Assembly: GCA_013359265.1 (NCBI GenBank)
Contig: JABWCD010000011.1
Coordinates: 186,001 to 250,000 of the forward strand
Direction of reading: 5' to 3'
Source: Candidatus Hydrogenedentota bacterium
GTDB lineage: Bacteria > Hydrogenedentota > Hydrogenedentia > Hydrogenedentales > SLHB01
DNA: 64,000 nt
A program made the translations under genes and the position numbers. The notes below the pieces were generated by a model. It was not told where the DNA came from. It saw only the letters and a list, made by a program, of their open reading frames with translations, and made no database searches. Below, in pieces: positions 33,832 through 42,637 of the stretch (its first letter is position 1; each line of letters begins with the position of its first letter).

Positions 33832-35271
33832 ATGGCTGCAACCGTTGTCTGGTTTCGATTGGACTTGCGCGTGGAGGACAATCCGGCGCTGCACGCCGCT
33901 GTTCGGCGCGGCGCGCCGGTGGTGCCGTTGTTCATTTGGGCGCCAGAGGATGAGGGCGCTTGGGCGCCGGGCAGCGCGAGCCGATACTGGCTGAACCAGT
34001 CGCTTGCTTCGCTCTCGACCAGCGTAAAAGAGTTGGGGTCGCGGCTGATTCTGCGCACGGCTGGAACGGCAAAGGACGCGCTGGACGCGGTCATCGCGGA
34101 AACGAAAGCGGATGCGGTGTATTGGAACCGGCGGTACGAGCCGGCACGAATCGCGCGTGACTCGGCGATCAAGACGGCGTTGACCAAACGCGGAATCGCG
34201 GTCGAAAGTTTCAACAGCGCGTTGTTGTTCGAGCCATGGGAAATCCGGAACAAACAGGGCGGGCCATTCCAAGTGTTCACGCCGTTCTGGAAGGCATGCC
34301 TAAAAGCGAGTGCGCATCCGGAACCAATTGCGACGCCAACGAGATTGCCGGCGCCATCTCGTTGGCCGAGGTCCGAGGCACTGGAGAGATTCGAACTTGA
34401 ACCGCGCGTCGATTGGGCAGCGGGCATTCGCGAGAAGTGGCGGGCGGGCGAAGCGGGCGCACATCAACAACTCGATCGATTCTTGAATGACATTGCTGCA
34501 TACCGCGAGGATCGAGACCGCCCCGATCGTGTAGGCACGTCACGGCTTTCGCCGCACCTTCATTTTGGCGAGATTGGCCCGCGGCAAGTCTGGCATGCGG
34601 TGCGGGAGCACGGCGCGACCGCGACAGCGAGAGGCGTTGCGCGCGGCGAAGAAACGTACTTGGAGGAGGTGGGTTGGCGCGAGTTCGCCCACCATCTGCT
34701 GTTTCATTTTCCGCACACGACGGACAATCCATTGCGCGAGAAATTTGCGCGGTTTCCATGGGCGAATAACCGCGCGCACTTGCGGGCGTGGCAGAAAGGG
34801 CAGACCGGCTACCCAATCGTCGACGCGGGTATGCGCGAGTTGTGGCGCACGGGTTGGATGCACAACCGTGTGCGGATGATCGTCGCGTCGTTCTTGACGA
34901 AAGACCTGCTGATTCCGTGGCATGAAGGCGCGAAATGGTTTTGGGATACGCTGGTGGACGCGGACCTTGCGAGCAACACGCTGGGCTGGCAATGGACGGC
35001 GGGGTGCGGTGCGGATGCGGCGCCGTATTTCCGCATCTTCAATCCGACGAGCCAGGGTATGAAATTCGATCCGAATGGCGATTATGTACGGCAATGGACG
35101 CCGGAGCTGGCGAAACTCGATGCGAAGTGGATTCACAATCCGAACGGAGCGCCAAGTGACGTGTTGCGCAAAGCAGACGTATCCTTGGGCACGACGTATC
35201 CGAAGCCAATAATCGATCATGGCGAGGCGCGGGCGCGGGCTTTGGAGGCGTTTGCGGCAATAAGGGCGTAG
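33832..35271 (+). CDS. phrB: Deoxyribodipyrimidine photolyase (class I, cryptochrome/photolyase family)
   Basis: A 479-residue flavoprotein that reverses UV-induced pyrimidine dimers with blue light. The N-terminal photolyase domain begins TVVWFRLDLRVEDNPALHAA. The FAD domain shows GRTGYPIVDAGMREL-like QTGYPIVDAGMRELWRTGWM, then HNRVRMIVASFLTKDLLIPW, and the C-terminal hallmark GWQWTAGCGADAAPYFRIFN followed by PTSQGMKFDPNGDYVRQWTP. The Trp residues of the electron-transfer chain fall in this region. Length is standard (E. coli PhrB is 472). Start 33832 is followed at once by the conserved N-terminus. It is divergent from the pnt operon and 18 nt upstream of a Gfo/Idh/MocA gene, with which it may be co-transcribed. 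Confidence 0.95.
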   Translation: MAATVVWFRLDLRVEDNPALHAAVRRGAPVVPLFIWAPEDEGAWAPGSASRYWLNQSLASLSTSVKELGSRLILRTAGTAKDALDAVIAETKADAVYWNRRYEPARIARDSAIKTALTKRGIAVESFNSALLFEPWEIRNKQGGPFQVFTPFWKACLKASAHPEPIATPTRLPAPSRWPRSEALERFELEPRVDWAAGIREKWRAGEAGAHQQLDRFLNDIAAYREDRDRPDRVGTSRLSPHLHFGEIGPRQVWHAVREHGATATARGVARGEETYLEEVGWREFAHHLLFHFPHTTDNPLREKFARFPWANNRAHLRAWQKGQTGYPIVDAGMRELWRTGWMHNRVRMIVASFLTKDLLIPWHEGAKWFWDTLVDADLASNTLGWQWTAGCGADAAPYFRIFNPTSQGMKFDPNGDYVRQWTPELAKLDAKWIHNPNGAPSDVLRKADVSLGTTYPKPIIDHGEARARALEAFAAIRA

Positions 35272-35289
35272 CGCGTGGTGAGGGTAAAC

Positions 35290-36621
35290 ATGATGCGAAC
35301 GATGTCGCGGCGATTGTGGTTGAAGACGGCGGCGGTGTTGGCCGGCGCAGCGGCGGCGCCGCGCGCGGCGACTGCGAACGGCCGCGTCGTCATGGGGATC
35401 ATGGGCATCAAGGATCGCGGCTGGGACCTCACGCTCGAATTCGGCCGGCGCGACGACGTCGAGATCCGGTATCTCGCAGACCCGGATTCGCGGCTGTTCG
35501 AGGAGCGCGCGCGGAAGGTCGAACAACTTAAGGGCAAGCGGCCGCAATGCGTGCAGGATTTTCGCCGCATGCTCGACGACAAGGAAGTCGACGCCATTGC
35601 GATCGCCACGCCGGACCATTGGCACGCGCTGGGGACAATCCTCGCGTGCCAGGCGGGCAAGGACGTGTACGTCGAGAAGCCCGCGTCGCACAACATCTGG
35701 GAAGGCCGCAAGATGGTCGAGGCGGCGCGCAAATACGACCGCGTGGTGCAGGTGGGCACGCAGAACCGCAGCGCGGAGTATGTCATGAAGGCGCTGGAGT
35801 ATGTGCGGTCGGACCAGTTCGGGCCGGTGCATTTCGTGCGCGTGGTGAACAGTAAATTGCGCGAGCCAATGAAGGTCGAACAGGATTCGGAGACGCCGCC
35901 GGGCGTGGATTACGACATGTGGCTGGGTCCCGCGCCGCTGCGCAAGTTCAATCTAAACCATTTTCATTACCAGTGGCACTGGTTCTGGAACTACGGCGGC
36001 GGGGACCTCGCGAATGACGGCGTGCACCAGATCGATTTGGCGCGGTGGGCGATCAATCGCACGTTGCCGAAGGCAGTGACATCAACCGGCGCGATCTATT
36101 CGCTGAACGATACCCGCGAAACGCCGGACACGCAAACGGTGACCTGGGAGTTCGACGGCGTCACCGTCGCGCTCGAACAGGTGTTGTGGACGCCGTACAT
36201 GCGCAAGACGCCGCTCGAATTGCGCGATACCGGCGCCGCGCCAAACTGGCCGTTCAACGGCACGCGCGTCGAGATTTACGGCGAGAAACGGTTCATGTAC
36301 CTCGGGCGCATGGGCGACGGGTGGGCGGTGTACGATGAGGAGGGAAAACAACTGTTCGACGAACGCGGCACGTACCGCGCGACGGGGACCGCGCACGCCG
36401 CGAATTTCATCGACTGCGTAAAATCCCGCGAACGCCCCAACGCCGACATCGAAGACGGCCATTTCTCGACGCTGCTAGCCCACTACGGCAACGCGGCGTA
36501 CCGCACGGGGCGCAGGCTCCACATCGACGCGCGCACGGAAGGCTTCCTCAACGACAACGAGGCCAATGGGTTATACCGGCGGAATTACCGGGAACCGTGG
36601 AATTTGCCTGTGCGACTGTAG
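35290..36621 (+). CDS. Gfo/Idh/MocA-family oxidoreductase with Tat-like signal
   Basis: A 443-residue oxidoreductase. The N-terminus MMRTMSRRLWLKTAAVLAGA is a twin-arginine-type signal with the weaker form SRRLWLK. The Rossmann domain shows VVMGIMGIKDRGWDLTLEFG, AIATPDHWHALGTILACQAG and KDVYVEKPASHNIWEGRKMV with the canonical EKP. The C-terminal domain has WNYGGGDLANDGVHQIDLAR, carrying the catalytic His. It is a different paralogue from the 11115-12536 protein. Likely substrates are sugars or inositols in the periplasm. Several in-frame starts exist (GTG 35275, ATG 35290, 35293, 35302); ATG 35290 has GAGGG 6 nt upstream. The gene follows photolyase by 18 nt. Confidence 0.9.
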   Translation: MMRTMSRRLWLKTAAVLAGAAAAPRAATANGRVVMGIMGIKDRGWDLTLEFGRRDDVEIRYLADPDSRLFEERARKVEQLKGKRPQCVQDFRRMLDDKEVDAIAIATPDHWHALGTILACQAGKDVYVEKPASHNIWEGRKMVEAARKYDRVVQVGTQNRSAEYVMKALEYVRSDQFGPVHFVRVVNSKLREPMKVEQDSETPPGVDYDMWLGPAPLRKFNLNHFHYQWHWFWNYGGGDLANDGVHQIDLARWAINRTLPKAVTSTGAIYSLNDTRETPDTQTVTWEFDGVTVALEQVLWTPYMRKTPLELRDTGAAPNWPFNGTRVEIYGEKRFMYLGRMGDGWAVYDEEGKQLFDERGTYRATGTAHAANFIDCVKSRERPNADIEDGHFSTLLAHYGNAAYRTGRRLHIDARTEGFLNDNEANGLYRRNYREPWNLPVRL

Positions 36622-36841
36622 ATTCGCCCACGTCACAAGATCGAAGTCGTACAAAACTGCCGTCGGAATGCAAAACATATCGGAATCTAACGCTATGAGT
36701 ATCCAATGTTGGCTCATTGCCAAGGTCTTTGAAATCTCCGGGCCACTTCAGGCGTATCGAATGTCTCGTCGGAGGATAGCTCATTTACAAACGCATTAGT
36801 ATAGTGTAATCTGGTCAATACTAGTGAAAGCGACCAGGTGC

Positions 36842-39658
36842 ATGAATTCCCAAGTCAGTTCACCAATGAGCATTGTTTTGCGTATTACATCAATCTGTCT
36901 GGTGTGTTTGGCGTTGCGCGCCCACGCCTCCTGCTATGCGCATAGCTGGGCTCGGAGATTTGACGACACATATGGCGGCGACGAGGGAACTTCCATTGCC
37001 ACGGACGCGGAAGGTAGTGTCTATGCTATTGGACAGTTTAGTGGAACAATTGACTTCGACCCAGGCCCAGGCACGGCATATCTAACTTCCACTGGCTGGG
37101 ACTACGTAGTATACAAGCTGGATTCGCAAGGAAACTACGTGTGGGCCAAGTTGATAGGCGGTCCGGCGCACGAACTTTACTACTTTGGACCCACGGTCGC
37201 CGTGGATCCTTATGGAAATGTAGTAGTCGCCGGTACTTTCGAAGAATCGATAGACTGCGCTGGTTCCGCCACCTTGATATCTGCCGGAGAGTGGGATGTC
37301 TTTGTCTGCAAGTTGGACAGTTCGGGCAATCTAATGTGGGCAAAATCGTTCGGCGGCCTCTCTTGGGAACACGTGCTGAATGTTGCGGTCGATCAGGAGG
37401 GCAATATCTATACCACGGGATCGTTTTTCGACACCGGAGATTTTGACCCCGGCCCCGGTGTTGAAAATCTGGTTTCTCGGGGCGGAGTTGATGTCTTCGT
37501 CAGCAAGTTGACCAGCAATGGAGAGTTCGTTTGGGCGAGGAGCTTTGGCTCTGGAGGCTATGATGAAGGGCGTTCATTAGCTGCCGATCCTAACGGCAAC
37601 GTTCTGATCACTGGACGATTCGATTACACGGTTGATTTTGACCCGGGTCCGGGTGGATTCAATCTAAGGTCTGCTGGACAAGACGATATTTTCATTTCCA
37701 AACTAGACGAACAAGGAAACTTCCTGTGGGCCAAGCGACTGGGTGGTCCCTTCGCTGAGTTTCCCTTGCTCAGAACTGCGGTAGCAACGGATTCTGACGG
37801 CAACGCGTTCGTTACAGGCAGATTCAAACACACTGCGGATTTTGAATTTGGAGCGACGACCGGAACCGTAACTTCGGCCGGCGAATATGACGTTTTTGTT
37901 TGGAAGTTGGATAGTTCTGGCGAATGCTTGTGGGTCAAGACCATGGGGGGGGTGGGCGAAGACGAAGGCGGAAGTCTGGCGGTCGATTCGGCGGGCTACA
38001 TATGTATTCTGGGACGATTTAGAAGTTGGGCGGATTTCGATCCCGGCCCGGAAATAGCTGGGCTATCATCTGTCCATAGTGACATTTTCATATGCGTGCT
38101 GGATAATTCGGGGAATTTTGAGTGGGCGGCGCAATTGGGCGCTGACACAGGCAACTATGAAGCGGGAAAATGTGTGGCGGTAGACCCGCATGGCAACGTA
38201 CTGATTACCGGGCAATTTTCAAATACGGTAGATTTCGATCCCGGTCCAGCTATAGCGAACCTAAATGGCAGTCCATACGGAAGCAGCTTCGTTTGGAAAC
38301 TTGTGGTAGCACCTTGTGTCGTTTCCTCGGTGCGCAATACCGCAAGTCCTACAAGAGCGGCGAATGTAGGCTTCACGGTGGTATTCAATCAGCCTGTCAT
38401 GGGAGTCGATATTACGGACTTCGCTTTAACTACATCAGGTGGAATTACAGCAGCGTCTATTCTTGGCGTATCAGGCAGCCAGACATCCAGAAACGTTACC
38501 GTCAATACCGGCAGTGGCGACGGTACGATACGCCTTGACCTCGTAGATAACGATAGCATCGTTAACGCTGACTCGATGCCATTGGGCGGGACCGGCCCCG
38601 GCAATGGCACCTTTACGATGGGCGAGTCGTACGTAATCGACAAGACCGGACCCACAAGTGCCTTGAGTTCCTCTGCTACCAATCCAACTATCGCACCCAT
38701 CACGGTTGATGTATTTCTATCCGAAACCAGCACAAACTTTATACTCGACGATATTGCGGTGACGAACGCGACGGCGAGTGGTTTCACCGGCAATGGCTCG
38801 ACATACAGCTTCACGCTCACCCCCATCGCGAACGGACCATTTACCGCACAGATACCCGCAGGTTCCTTCACTGACGTGGCGGGCAACGGCAATATGGCGT
38901 CGAATGAGTTGAACTACACGTACGCAACGACAGACGGAATGATTTCGATTGGCCCGCCAAATCCGAATGTTACGAAAGCTGGGCCCGTCGTTTACCTCGT
39001 GACGTACACCGGCGCCAACGCCATTAACTTGAACGATAGCCACGTGACTTTGAACACGACCGGCACAGCGACCGGTACTATCACTACTTCAGTCGCCGGA
39101 CCGGATCTGCGGATGGTTACCATCACTAACATATCAGGCACGGGCTCGCTCGGCATATCCATCGCCGCGGGCACCGCAACGGACGCGTTCGGGAATATTG
39201 CGCCCGCCGCAGGACCCAGCGCGACTTTCGTTGTTGACAATACGGCGCCGACAATCGTTATAGGTACTCCGTCACTATCCACGACGAGCACCGGCCCGGT
39301 TTTCTACCCGGTAACCTATACCGGCGCGGACACAATCACCCTGGGCAATAGCGACATCGTTTTGAACTCAACGGGAACCGCGACTGGAACGGTTGTAGTT
39401 AGCGGATCAGGCCTGGATTCTCGCACCGTGGCGATTTGGGACATCAGCGGCGACGGTACGCTGGGTATCTCGATTTCGCCGGAAACCGCGGCCGATGCGT
39501 TGGGAAATCTTTCGGATGCTGCCGGACCCAGCACGGCCGTTGTCGTTGACAGTAATGCCCCGGCCCTTCCAGTCACGCCGTGGCACATAGGAATTGTACT
39601 GCTCACGGCATTGCTGGTACGGACCTTCCTTTCAAGAGAGCTTGTGAGAAAACCATAG
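36842..39658 (+). CDS. Large secreted SBBP-type beta-propeller and Ig-like repeat protein
   Basis: A 938-residue exported protein. After a signal peptide (IVLRITSICLVCLALRAHAS) come about nine copies of a 45-50-residue unit such as GNVLITGRFDYTVDFDPGPG then NLRSAGQDDIFISKLDEQGN and FLWAKRLGG, the SBBP repeat that builds beta-propellers (about residues 30-475). An Ig-like domain follows (VVSSVRNTASPTRAANVGFT). Two near-identical domains of about 100 residues come next, with DRTGP/NTAPTI linkers and segments SGTGSLGISIAAGTATDAFG and SGDGTLGISISPETAADALG. The end is LPVTPWHIGIVLLTALLVRT followed by basic residues, a sorting-tail-like hydrophobic anchor. GC is visibly lower in the first half than in neighbours. 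Role: probable adhesion or surface display. GTG 36824 and ATG 36866 are alternative starts. Confidence 0.85.
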   Translation: MNSQVSSPMSIVLRITSICLVCLALRAHASCYAHSWARRFDDTYGGDEGTSIATDAEGSVYAIGQFSGTIDFDPGPGTAYLTSTGWDYVVYKLDSQGNYVWAKLIGGPAHELYYFGPTVAVDPYGNVVVAGTFEESIDCAGSATLISAGEWDVFVCKLDSSGNLMWAKSFGGLSWEHVLNVAVDQEGNIYTTGSFFDTGDFDPGPGVENLVSRGGVDVFVSKLTSNGEFVWARSFGSGGYDEGRSLAADPNGNVLITGRFDYTVDFDPGPGGFNLRSAGQDDIFISKLDEQGNFLWAKRLGGPFAEFPLLRTAVATDSDGNAFVTGRFKHTADFEFGATTGTVTSAGEYDVFVWKLDSSGECLWVKTMGGVGEDEGGSLAVDSAGYICILGRFRSWADFDPGPEIAGLSSVHSDIFICVLDNSGNFEWAAQLGADTGNYEAGKCVAVDPHGNVLITGQFSNTVDFDPGPAIANLNGSPYGSSFVWKLVVAPCVVSSVRNTASPTRAANVGFTVVFNQPVMGVDITDFALTTSGGITAASILGVSGSQTSRNVTVNTGSGDGTIRLDLVDNDSIVNADSMPLGGTGPGNGTFTMGESYVIDKTGPTSALSSSATNPTIAPITVDVFLSETSTNFILDDIAVTNATASGFTGNGSTYSFTLTPIANGPFTAQIPAGSFTDVAGNGNMASNELNYTYATTDGMISIGPPNPNVTKAGPVVYLVTYTGANAINLNDSHVTLNTTGTATGTITTSVAGPDLRMVTITNISGTGSLGISIAAGTATDAFGNIAPAAGPSATFVVDNTAPTIVIGTPSLSTTSTGPVFYPVTYTGADTITLGNSDIVLNSTGTATGTVVVSGSGLDSRTVAIWDISGDGTLGISISPETAADALGNLSDAAGPSTAVVVDSNAPALPVTPWHIGIVLLTALLVRTFLSRELVRKP

Positions 39659-39798
39659 GCTGCGCTGAATGCGCCCGGACTGCCGAGCGCCGGGTACGCG
39701 GCGCACCGCGGATCGGCAGCAACGTTTCCATGTCCGATGTGAATCTCTCGTCCGGGCCGATTATACTTGCGTCAATTCTTTGTTCGTGAGTTCCTGTA

Positions 39799-40503
39799 AT
39801 GAATGGCCTTTTCAGCATCCCCGATCACTTCTGGGTCTCGTTAACGCAAATCATCGGTATTGACATGGTGTTGTCCGGCGACAACGCCGTGGTGATTGCG
39901 CTTGCGGCGAATTCGTTGCCGCCGCGGCAGCAGCGCATGGCCGTGGTTTGGGGAGCGGGCGCGGCGGTGGGCATGCGCGTCATCTTGGCGACGCTCGCGG
40001 TGGCGCTTTTGTCGCTGCCGTATCTCAAGCTGGTTGGGGCCGCGTTGTTGCTCTGGATTGGCGTAAAGCTAATGCTACCCGAAGACGACAGCAAGGACGT
40101 TCAATCGAGCGAGAACCTGATTGCCGCCATCAAAACCATCATGCTGGCCGATGCGGTGATGTCGCTGGACAACGTCGTCGCCGTAGCCGCGGCGGCGAAG
40201 GGAAGCGTCTTGTTGCTTGCGCTCGGTCTTGGCATCAGCATTCCGATTGTCATTTTCGGCAGCACGATATTGCTGAAGCTGATGGAGCGGTTCCCCGTCG
40301 TGATCACGCTGGGCGCCGCGCTGCTGGGGTACGTAGCCGGGGAAATGGCCGTGAGCGACCCCGCCATCAGCCAGTGGATAGAAAGTCACCTGCCTAGTTT
40401 GCACCGGATTGTCGCTGTCGCCGGGGCGCTCGCGGTGGTCGTTGCGGGCAGGTTCCTGGCGCGGCGAAAAGCCGCCGAAGAACCCCTGCCGGACGAGGTG
40501 TAA
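39799..40503 (+). CDS. TerC/YjbE-family integral membrane protein
   Basis: A 234-residue inner-membrane protein with seven predicted helices. The TerC motifs are present: IGIDMVLSGDNAVVIALAAN (with the conserved Asp-Asn pair) and the repeated half MLADAVMSLDNVVAVAAAAK. The family is linked to manganese or other metal export and to tellurite resistance; the YjbE-type short form found here has one copy of the conserved pair in each half. No yybP-ykoY riboswitch could be recognised in the 140-bp leader. Downstream, rpsA begins after 128 bp with its own promoter-like boxes. The 3' tail RKAAEEPLPDEV is cytoplasmic. Confidence 0.9.
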   Translation: MNGLFSIPDHFWVSLTQIIGIDMVLSGDNAVVIALAANSLPPRQQRMAVVWGAGAAVGMRVILATLAVALLSLPYLKLVGAALLLWIGVKLMLPEDDSKDVQSSENLIAAIKTIMLADAVMSLDNVVAVAAAAKGSVLLLALGLGISIPIVIFGSTILLKLMERFPVVITLGAALLGYVAGEMAVSDPAISQWIESHLPSLHRIVAVAGALAVVVAGRFLARRKAAEEPLPDEV

Positions 40504-40542
40504 AGCCCCCGTCCCCCTCCCAAATCCCTGTAGAACGGGCGT

Positions 40543-40572
40543 TTGACTGCGTTGGCGTAATAATGCTAAGGT
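40543..40572 (+). promoter_or_regulatory. Putative promoter of rpsA
   Basis: TTGACT (40543-40548) and TAAGGT (40567-40572) lie 18 nt apart. A short stem CCTGT...ACAGG follows in the leader. The -10 box is weak. Confidence 0.4.
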
Positions 40573-40631
40573 ATCCTGTCTGTCTGGAAACAGGCAGAGA
40601 TTTCTCTTTAAGGAGGTTCTTAAGAAGAACT

Positions 40632-42368
40632 ATGTCTGAGGACACACGAAACACGGCCGTCATAGACGGCACAGACGCCGAACTCTCGATGGAGGAGATG
40701 GAGGCGCTGTATGACCAGACCATGCAAAACTTCAAGGAAGGCGAGGTGGTGCGTGGCCGCGTCGTCGGGATGACCGACGACTATGTGCTGGTTGATATTG
40801 GGTACAAGAGCGAGGGATCGATTCCAATCGACGAATTTCCGGATCGCTCGGCCATTGAGATCGGCCAGGAATTCGATATTTTCATCGAGGAACCGGAGGA
40901 CGATGACGGTCTGCCGGTGCTTTCGAAGATTAAAGCGGACAAGATCAAGAACTGGACGCACATCCAGAAGATTTACGAGGACGATGGCGTTATCGAAGGG
41001 CGCATCGTCCGCCGCGTGAAGGGCGGGTTGAAGGTGGACATCGGCATCGATGCGTTCATGCCGGCGAGCCAGCTCACGTGGCGCCCGACCAGCGACTTGG
41101 ACCGGTACATCGGCCAGTCGATGGACCTCAAGATCATCAAACTCACGAAACGCCGCCGCAACGTGGTCGTCAGCCGCCGCAAGTTGCTCGAAGAGCAGCG
41201 CGCGGGCGAGAAGAGCAAGCTGCTCTCGACGATCGAAGTCGGCAAGATCATCCCCGGCGAAGTGAAGAACATCACCGATTTCGGCGCGTTCGTGGACGTG
41301 GGCGGCATCGACGGGCTGTTGCACGTGACGGACATGTCGTGGGGCCGCGTGAAGCACCCGTCGCAGGTGGTGTCGGTCGGCCAGCGCATCGAGGTGATGG
41401 TGCTCAGTTTCGATCCGCAGTCGGAACGCATCAGCCTTGGTCTCAAGCAGAAATCCGAGAACCCGTGGAAGACGGCTTCCTCGCGGTACATCGTGGGCGG
41501 CGTCGTGCGCGGCAAGGTCGTGAGCATGACGGATTACGGCGCGTTCGTGCAGCTCGAGGACGGCATCGAGGGCATGGTGCACGTCAGCGAAATGAGCTGG
41601 ACGCGGCGCGTGCGGCACCCGAACGAGGTGTTGACGCTCGAGGAACAGGTCGACGTGATGGTGCTGAGCGTGGATACGCAGGCGGAGAAGATCGCGTTGG
41701 GCCTGAAGCAGACGCGTCCGAACCCGTGGCGCGAGATCGAGAGCAAGTACCCGGTCAGTTCGACGATCAAGGGCACCGTGCGCAACCTGACGGATTACGG
41801 CGCGTTCATCGAGATTGAAGAGGGCATCGACGCGCTGTTGCACGTGAGCGACATATCCTGGACGAAGAAGGTCTCGCACCCGAACGAGGTGCTGCAGAAG
41901 GACCAGGTCATCGACGTGAAGGTGCTGAGCATCGATCCGCAGAACGAGAAGATCAGCGTGGGCCTGAAGCAGCTCGAGAAAGACCCGTGGCAGGAAGTGA
42001 TCGACGCGCACCCAATCGGCTCCCACTTGCAGGTCGAGATCGCGAAGCTGGTGAGTTTCGGCGCGTTCGCGCGGCTCGAGAACGGCATCGAAGGCCTTAT
42101 CCACGTGAGCGAGCTTTCGAAGGACCGCGTGCAGAAGCCGGAGGAAGTCCTCTCGGTGGGCGACAAGGTTTGGGCCAAGGTGATCAGCGTGGACTCGAAC
42201 GAGCGCAAAATCGGCCTGAGCCTGCGCGAATACCAGAAGGACCAGGATTCGGCTGCGCAGGCGGAGTTCGGTTCGAGCGGATCGAAGGAAAATGTCAGCC
42301 TCGGCGACGTAGTAGGCGACGCGCTGGGCGCGGTACAAACCACGCCGAGCGAGCCGAGTCAGTCGTAA
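40632..42368 (+). CDS. rpsA: 30S ribosomal protein S1
   Basis: A 578-residue protein with six S1 (OB-fold) domains. Domain 1 is VVRGRVVGMTDDYVLVDIGY, domain 2 DGVIEGRIVRRVKGGLKVDI, domain 3 IIPGEVKNITDFGAFVDVGG, domain 4 VVRGKVVSMTDYGAFVQLED, domain 5 TIKGTVRNLTDYGAFIEIEE and domain 6 HLQVEIAKLVSFGAFARLEN. S1 binds mRNA leaders and helps unfold them on the 30S subunit. The start MSEDTRN at 40632 is preceded by AAGGAGG 15 nt upstream (a long spacing) and a nearer AAGAAG; an in-frame ATG at 40563 would put the promoter inside the gene. A perfect terminator follows. Long open frames on the opposite strand are shadows of the biased codons. Confidence 0.96.
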   Translation: MSEDTRNTAVIDGTDAELSMEEMEALYDQTMQNFKEGEVVRGRVVGMTDDYVLVDIGYKSEGSIPIDEFPDRSAIEIGQEFDIFIEEPEDDDGLPVLSKIKADKIKNWTHIQKIYEDDGVIEGRIVRRVKGGLKVDIGIDAFMPASQLTWRPTSDLDRYIGQSMDLKIIKLTKRRRNVVVSRRKLLEEQRAGEKSKLLSTIEVGKIIPGEVKNITDFGAFVDVGGIDGLLHVTDMSWGRVKHPSQVVSVGQRIEVMVLSFDPQSERISLGLKQKSENPWKTASSRYIVGGVVRGKVVSMTDYGAFVQLEDGIEGMVHVSEMSWTRRVRHPNEVLTLEEQVDVMVLSVDTQAEKIALGLKQTRPNPWREIESKYPVSSTIKGTVRNLTDYGAFIEIEEGIDALLHVSDISWTKKVSHPNEVLQKDQVIDVKVLSIDPQNEKISVGLKQLEKDPWQEVIDAHPIGSHLQVEIAKLVSFGAFARLENGIEGLIHVSELSKDRVQKPEEVLSVGDKVWAKVISVDSNERKIGLSLREYQKDQDSAAQAEFGSSGSKENVSLGDVVGDALGAVQTTPSEPSQS

Positions 42369-42390
42369 CAGAGACGGATAACGACTAACA

Positions 42391-42429
42391 ACGGAGCGCA
42401 CGGCAAACCCGATGCGCTCCGTTTCGTTT
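42391..42429 (+). terminator. Rho-independent terminator after rpsA
   Basis: ACGGAGCGCA (42391-42400) pairs perfectly with TGCGCTCCGT (42413-42422), 12-nt loop, followed by TTCGTTTC. Stem strength is high; the T-tract is interrupted by C and G. Confidence 0.75.
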
Positions 42430-42517
42430 CTGGCAGCCGACATTTTTTCAGGAGCGTTGAAAGCGCCTCTTGTTCGTAATCGTCCTTGTAGTGGGGTGAC
42501 CGGAAACCGGGTGGAAA

Positions 42518-42580
42518 GATCGACTACGATTACGGGCACGAGCACGATTACGAGCACGAGCACGAGCACGAGCACGAAAA
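42518..42580. repeat. GAGCAC/GATTAC-type repeat, longest copy
   Basis: GATCGACTACGATTACGGGC, then ACGAGCACGATTACGAGCAC, then four more GAGCAC units ending ACGAAAAA. It is the clearest copy of the family and lies between the rpsA terminator and ilvB. Confidence 0.8.
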
Positions 42581-42637
42581 AGCATACGCATAGGCTTGGG
42601 AACAGACGTAGCCGAGCCAATAAGGAGAGACATCATC

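Noticed and set aside
33832-35271. Photolyase considered as a cryptochrome
   Set aside because: Length, N-terminal domain and the absence of a long C-terminal extension fit DNA photolyase.
39659-39798. yybP-ykoY-type manganese riboswitch before the TerC gene
   Set aside because: The conserved core of that riboswitch class could not be found in the leader.
40620-42620. 666-codon open frame on the minus strand across rpsA
   Set aside because: It is the antisense shadow of ribosomal protein S1; the protein is rich in Arg, His, Leu and Asp repeats and has no domain.
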